Source: JABDBE01 sp049585795
GTDB taxonomy: Bacteria; Acidobacteriota; Terriglobia; Terriglobales; Acidobacteriaceae
Reading direction: 5' to 3'
NCBI GenBank assembly: GCA_049585795.1
Contig: JBAVAQ010000034.1
Coordinates: forward strand, 3,211 to 67,210
DNA: 64,000 nt
Below the pieces are notes generated by a model. It saw only the letters and a program-made list of their open reading frames with translations. It was not told the DNA's origin and searched no databases. Position numbers and translations under genes: made by a program. Below, in pieces: positions 61,361 through 64,000 of the stretch. Within the stretch, counting starts at the first letter, position 1. Each line of letters opens with the position of its first letter.

Positions 61361-62302
61361 ATGCGAGACCTCTTCAGGCTCGGATTGGTGGTCACGTTGG
61401 CGCTGTGTCCGCCAAGGCTCCTCCTTGCCCAGGAGCTCGCCCCGCGCGCCTATGTCATCACCCCGCTCCATGCCAACGCAATCACGCTGACCTGGTCCTT
61501 CTACGATGGCAACATCAATTTCAATGGCACGCTTCCGGTGAGCGGTGCCACCGGGACTTACAGCGTGCCCATCTTCAGCTATTACCACTCGTTTGGTCTC
61601 TTCGGCCGCTCCGCCAACATCGTGGCCTCATTGCCCTATGCCATAGGAACTTTTCATGGGACCGTTCTTGGAGCCGGGCAGACGCTCTACCGCTCCGGCC
61701 TTCTAGATTCGGTCTATCGCTTCTCCGTTAATCTTAAAGGTGGCCCAGCGATGCCGCCAGCGGCATTTGCAAAGTGGAGGCAGAAGATTTTGCTGGGAGC
61801 CAGCCTGAAGGTGCTGGCTCCCACTGGCCAATACGATCCCACGAAGCTCATCAATTGGGGCACGAATCGCTGGTCTTTCAAACCCGAATTTGGCTATTCC
61901 GAACGCTGGGGCGATTGGCTCCTCGACGGATACGCGGGCGTGTGGTTCTTCACCACGAATCACGATTTCTGGTCGCACAATAGTTTTTTCGCGGGCACCA
62001 GATCTCAATCGCAAAATCCTATCGGCGCTTTCGAAGGTCATCTGAGCTACAACGTCAGGCCACGGCTCTGGCTCTCGCTCGACGGCAATTTCTGGATCGG
62101 CGGGAGCACGAGCATCGATGGGGTAGAAAATTCGCTCACCCATGAGAGAAATTCCCGTCTCGGAGGTACTGCCTCGATCCCTATTACCAAGCACCAGTCC
62201 GTGAAGGTCAGCTACAGCAATGGCACTTACATCCGCTTCGGCGGCAACTATCAGAATGTGTCCGTTGGGTGGCAGTACTCGTGGCTGGGAAGACCTCGAT
62301 AG
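61361..62302 (+). CDS. MetA-pathway-type outer-membrane barrel protein
   Basis: 313 residues. A signal peptide (LVVTLALCPPRLLLAQE) precedes a barrel with TLTWSFYDGNINFNGTLPVS, GPAMPPAAFAKWRQKILLGA, LKVLAPTGQYDPTKLINWGT and YAGVWFFTTNHDFWSH, typical of the Phenol_MetA_deg family. It ends VSVGWQYSWLGRPR. Substrate unknown. Confidence 0.78.
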   Translation: MRDLFRLGLVVTLALCPPRLLLAQELAPRAYVITPLHANAITLTWSFYDGNINFNGTLPVSGATGTYSVPIFSYYHSFGLFGRSANIVASLPYAIGTFHGTVLGAGQTLYRSGLLDSVYRFSVNLKGGPAMPPAAFAKWRQKILLGASLKVLAPTGQYDPTKLINWGTNRWSFKPEFGYSERWGDWLLDGYAGVWFFTTNHDFWSHNSFFAGTRSQSQNPIGAFEGHLSYNVRPRLWLSLDGNFWIGGSTSIDGVENSLTHERNSRLGGTASIPITKHQSVKVSYSNGTYIRFGGNYQNVSVGWQYSWLGRPR

Positions 62303-62323
62303 TGCAGGTGTTCCCGGCAGAAA

Positions 62324-62339
62324 CTGGCAGTTTTGACAG
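62324..62339 (+). promoter_or_regulatory. Palindromic promoter module Z
   Basis: CTGGCAGTTTTGACAG. The best -10, TAATAG, lies 25 bp downstream (62365-62370), about 110 bp before the start at 62479. Confidence 0.65.
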
Positions 62340-62478
62340 TAGAAAAAGGGATCAATTATTGCGCTAATAGTGGGTGGGGCAGAAGCGCGGACGATGCTCC
62401 ACTCATTGGAAGTGCGAAAGCAAAACATGACACTCAACGCACTTCGCGATTTCACAGCCCTCATACCTGTCGGCTGCC

Positions 62479-63741
62479 ATGACTAGACCCAAGCCAACTG
62501 CGATACCGTCGACTATCGAAGAATCGTTTGCCCAGCCTGATCATCCCCAACCGACACGAGGCCCGACAAAGGTACCTCCGACCCGCAAAGCTTTTTCGAT
62601 TGTCGAAGGTGGTCCGTTGTATTGGTTCCAGCTTCGTCTGGGACTCGCGACGCAGCAGGCTCCGCGAATCGCGCGAAGAGCAATGATTTTCGCGCTGGTC
62701 AGCTGGCTTCCCCTGCTGGTCCTTTCAGCCCTGCAGGGAGTAGTGCTGTCGAGCGTGAAGATTCCTTTTCTCTACGACCCCGCTATTTACAGCCGTTTTC
62801 TCCTGGCAATTCCACTCCTGATCGTGGCCGAGGCCGTGATCGGTCCGCGGCTCGCCGCGGCCACGAATCAATTCATCGCTTCCGACCTGATCCTTGAGGA
62901 AGATTACCCGGGATTCGATGCCGCGATAGAAGACGGCCTCCGCCTTCGCGATTCCACACTGGCGGAAATAATCATCCTGGCAATCACCTACGTAAGCGCG
63001 TTTGAAACGCTGCGGATCTTTTCGCCCACGGTATCCGCGTGGCATTCGTTGCTTTTGGGATCGGGTCACCAGTTCACCTGGGCCGGCTATTGGTATACGT
63101 TTGTTTCGATTCCGATCTTCCAATTCCTGGTGTACCGATGGCTATGGAGAACGTTCATCTGGTACAGGGTTCTCTGGCGAGTATCCAGACTCGATTTGCA
63201 ACTGGTTCCGACCCATCCCGATCAGGCAGGGGGGCTGGGTTTTCTGGGAGAAGCCAACCGACTCTTTGCTATCCTCATTTTCGCCTACGCCGCTACCGGC
63301 ACGGGAGTGTTCGCTGCCGAGGTTCTCTTCGAGAAAGTGCCGATCCAAAGCTTCCGGGTTCCTGTCGCCGTGTTTATTGTCATGAGTCTGCTGATCTTTT
63401 TGGGGCCGCTGTTCATGTTCGCGCCCGCACTCCTGCGGACCAGGCGGCAGGGTTTGCATCAATACAGTACGATCGGGGCTAAGTTGGGACGCCTCTATGA
63501 TCAGAAATGGGTAAAGGGAAACCATCCCGCAAGCGAATCCTTGCTTTCCACCTCGGACAACACATCGCTGGCCAACTACAGCCACGACTACGAACTGGTC
63601 AACCAGATGAGAGTCTTTCCCTTCGAACCCAGAACCGTCGTCGTTCTGGTGCTCGCCAGTCTCCTACCCATGGTGCCGCTCCTTGCCACGGTCATGCCCA
63701 TGGAAGAAATATTTAAGCTCCTCTTCAAGGTATTGGGCTGA
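62479..63741 (+). CDS. Polytopic membrane protein, unknown function
   Basis: 420 residues with about seven helices, among them MIFALVSWLPLLVLSALQGV, FLLAIPLLIVAEAVIGPRLA, TLAEIIILAITYVSAFETLR, FVSIPIFQFLVYRWLWRTFI, LFAILIFAYAATGTGVFAAE and VPVAVFIVMSLLIFLGPLFM, and a final segment near the C-terminus. A conserved-looking RVSRLDLQLVPTHPDQAGGL lies between helices. The N-terminus is cytoplasmic and Pro/Thr-rich. I do not recognise the family; similar proteins occur in soil bacteria. No Shine-Dalgarno precedes the ATG. Confidence 0.65.
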   Translation: MTRPKPTAIPSTIEESFAQPDHPQPTRGPTKVPPTRKAFSIVEGGPLYWFQLRLGLATQQAPRIARRAMIFALVSWLPLLVLSALQGVVLSSVKIPFLYDPAIYSRFLLAIPLLIVAEAVIGPRLAAATNQFIASDLILEEDYPGFDAAIEDGLRLRDSTLAEIIILAITYVSAFETLRIFSPTVSAWHSLLLGSGHQFTWAGYWYTFVSIPIFQFLVYRWLWRTFIWYRVLWRVSRLDLQLVPTHPDQAGGLGFLGEANRLFAILIFAYAATGTGVFAAEVLFEKVPIQSFRVPVAVFIVMSLLIFLGPLFMFAPALLRTRRQGLHQYSTIGAKLGRLYDQKWVKGNHPASESLLSTSDNTSLANYSHDYELVNQMRVFPFEPRTVVVLVLASLLPMVPLLATVMPMEEIFKLLFKVLG

Positions 63742-64000
63742 GGTCCGCTCTCTCCATCAGTAATTGAAGGTAAACAAGTTTGTGTCGAGCGACACTAAGA
63801 ATCACACTACTTCGCGCGACCCCGTGCAATGACTAACTGCGATATTTTGCCAACAATTCCGGAGCGCGGGGTGCTCCACCCGGGAGTTTTGCCTTTGTGC
63901 AAAGCTTCCACCCTTGACGCGAGGAGTTCCTGCAGTTCCACTCACCGAATATCTGCTCGGTGCCCCAGGAGAGAAGTGCGAGCTTGGCACTGGCCAAGCT
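63742..64000. other. Window end, no supported feature
   Basis: 259 bp after the last gene. A plus-strand open frame runs from about 63904 off the end (TRGVPAVPLTEYLLGAPGEK), but no start signal or family match supports it. Confidence 0.3.

Overview
The window looks like chromosomal DNA of a soil-type Acidobacteriota (Terriglobia/Koribacter-like). This is inferred from moderately high GC, many secreted and outer-membrane proteins of families expanded in that phylum, a Ser/Thr kinase with TolB-like and TPR regions, paired DUF3300/DUF2950 genes, and many sensor kinases and receiver proteins. I see no rRNA, tRNA, transposase, CRISPR array or phage gene.

Layout. 0-9 kb: the N-terminal part of an M1-like peptidase, an outer-membrane barrel, OmpA paralogue 1, a DUF3300/DUF2950 operon and a two-gene membrane/secreted operon. 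9-18 kb: a Ser/Thr kinase, a formylglycine-generating enzyme (FGE), a porin remnant, a small membrane-protein operon (DUF1622, TRIC-like channel, DUF202), a DUF1232 protein and small secreted proteins. 18-27 kb: a large sulfatase, a SYLF protein, then an operon of radical-SAM sulfatase maturase, second sulfatase and methyltransferase. 27-37 kb: a REC-MEDS regulator, membrane proteins, a second DUF3300/DUF2950 pair, DUF481 and DUF2490-type outer-membrane proteins, and a REC-HATPase protein. 36-47 kb: OmpA paralogue 2, a candidate small RNA, an ion-channel operon, a degraded membrane-protein gene and several outer-membrane barrels. 47-58 kb: two NarL-type histidine kinases, response regulators, a glycine-zipper protein and OmpA paralogue 3. 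58-64 kb: a large MGH1/GH63-like glycosidase, a barrel protein and a polytopic membrane protein.

The main discovery is one promoter architecture shared by most of these units. I count 28 copies of a 16-bp palindrome, consensus CTGTCA-N4-TGACAG, nearly all intergenic. Downstream at an almost fixed distance (23 bp, sometimes 24-25) lies a -10-like hexamer, consensus TAgnnT. This puts the palindrome centre near -43, the position of a class II activator such as a LuxR-type protein on a lux box. The modules precede secreted, outer-membrane and inner-membrane genes, the sulfatases and both maturases, a glycosidase and a gene-free stretch that looks like a ~95-nt small RNA with its own terminator. 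I infer a dense envelope regulon driven by one unidentified activator. The window encodes no LuxR-type autoinducer receptor and no Crp/Fnr protein. Its only helix-turn-helix response regulator is the LuxR/NarL-type protein at 49116-49760.

The sulfatase genes form a functional set: two arylsulfatases with Cys-type active sites, an oxygen-dependent FGE and an oxygen-independent anSME-like enzyme, all behind the same type of promoter. Start codons were re-chosen in many genes from Shine-Dalgarno spacing, signal peptides and the predicted promoter positions.
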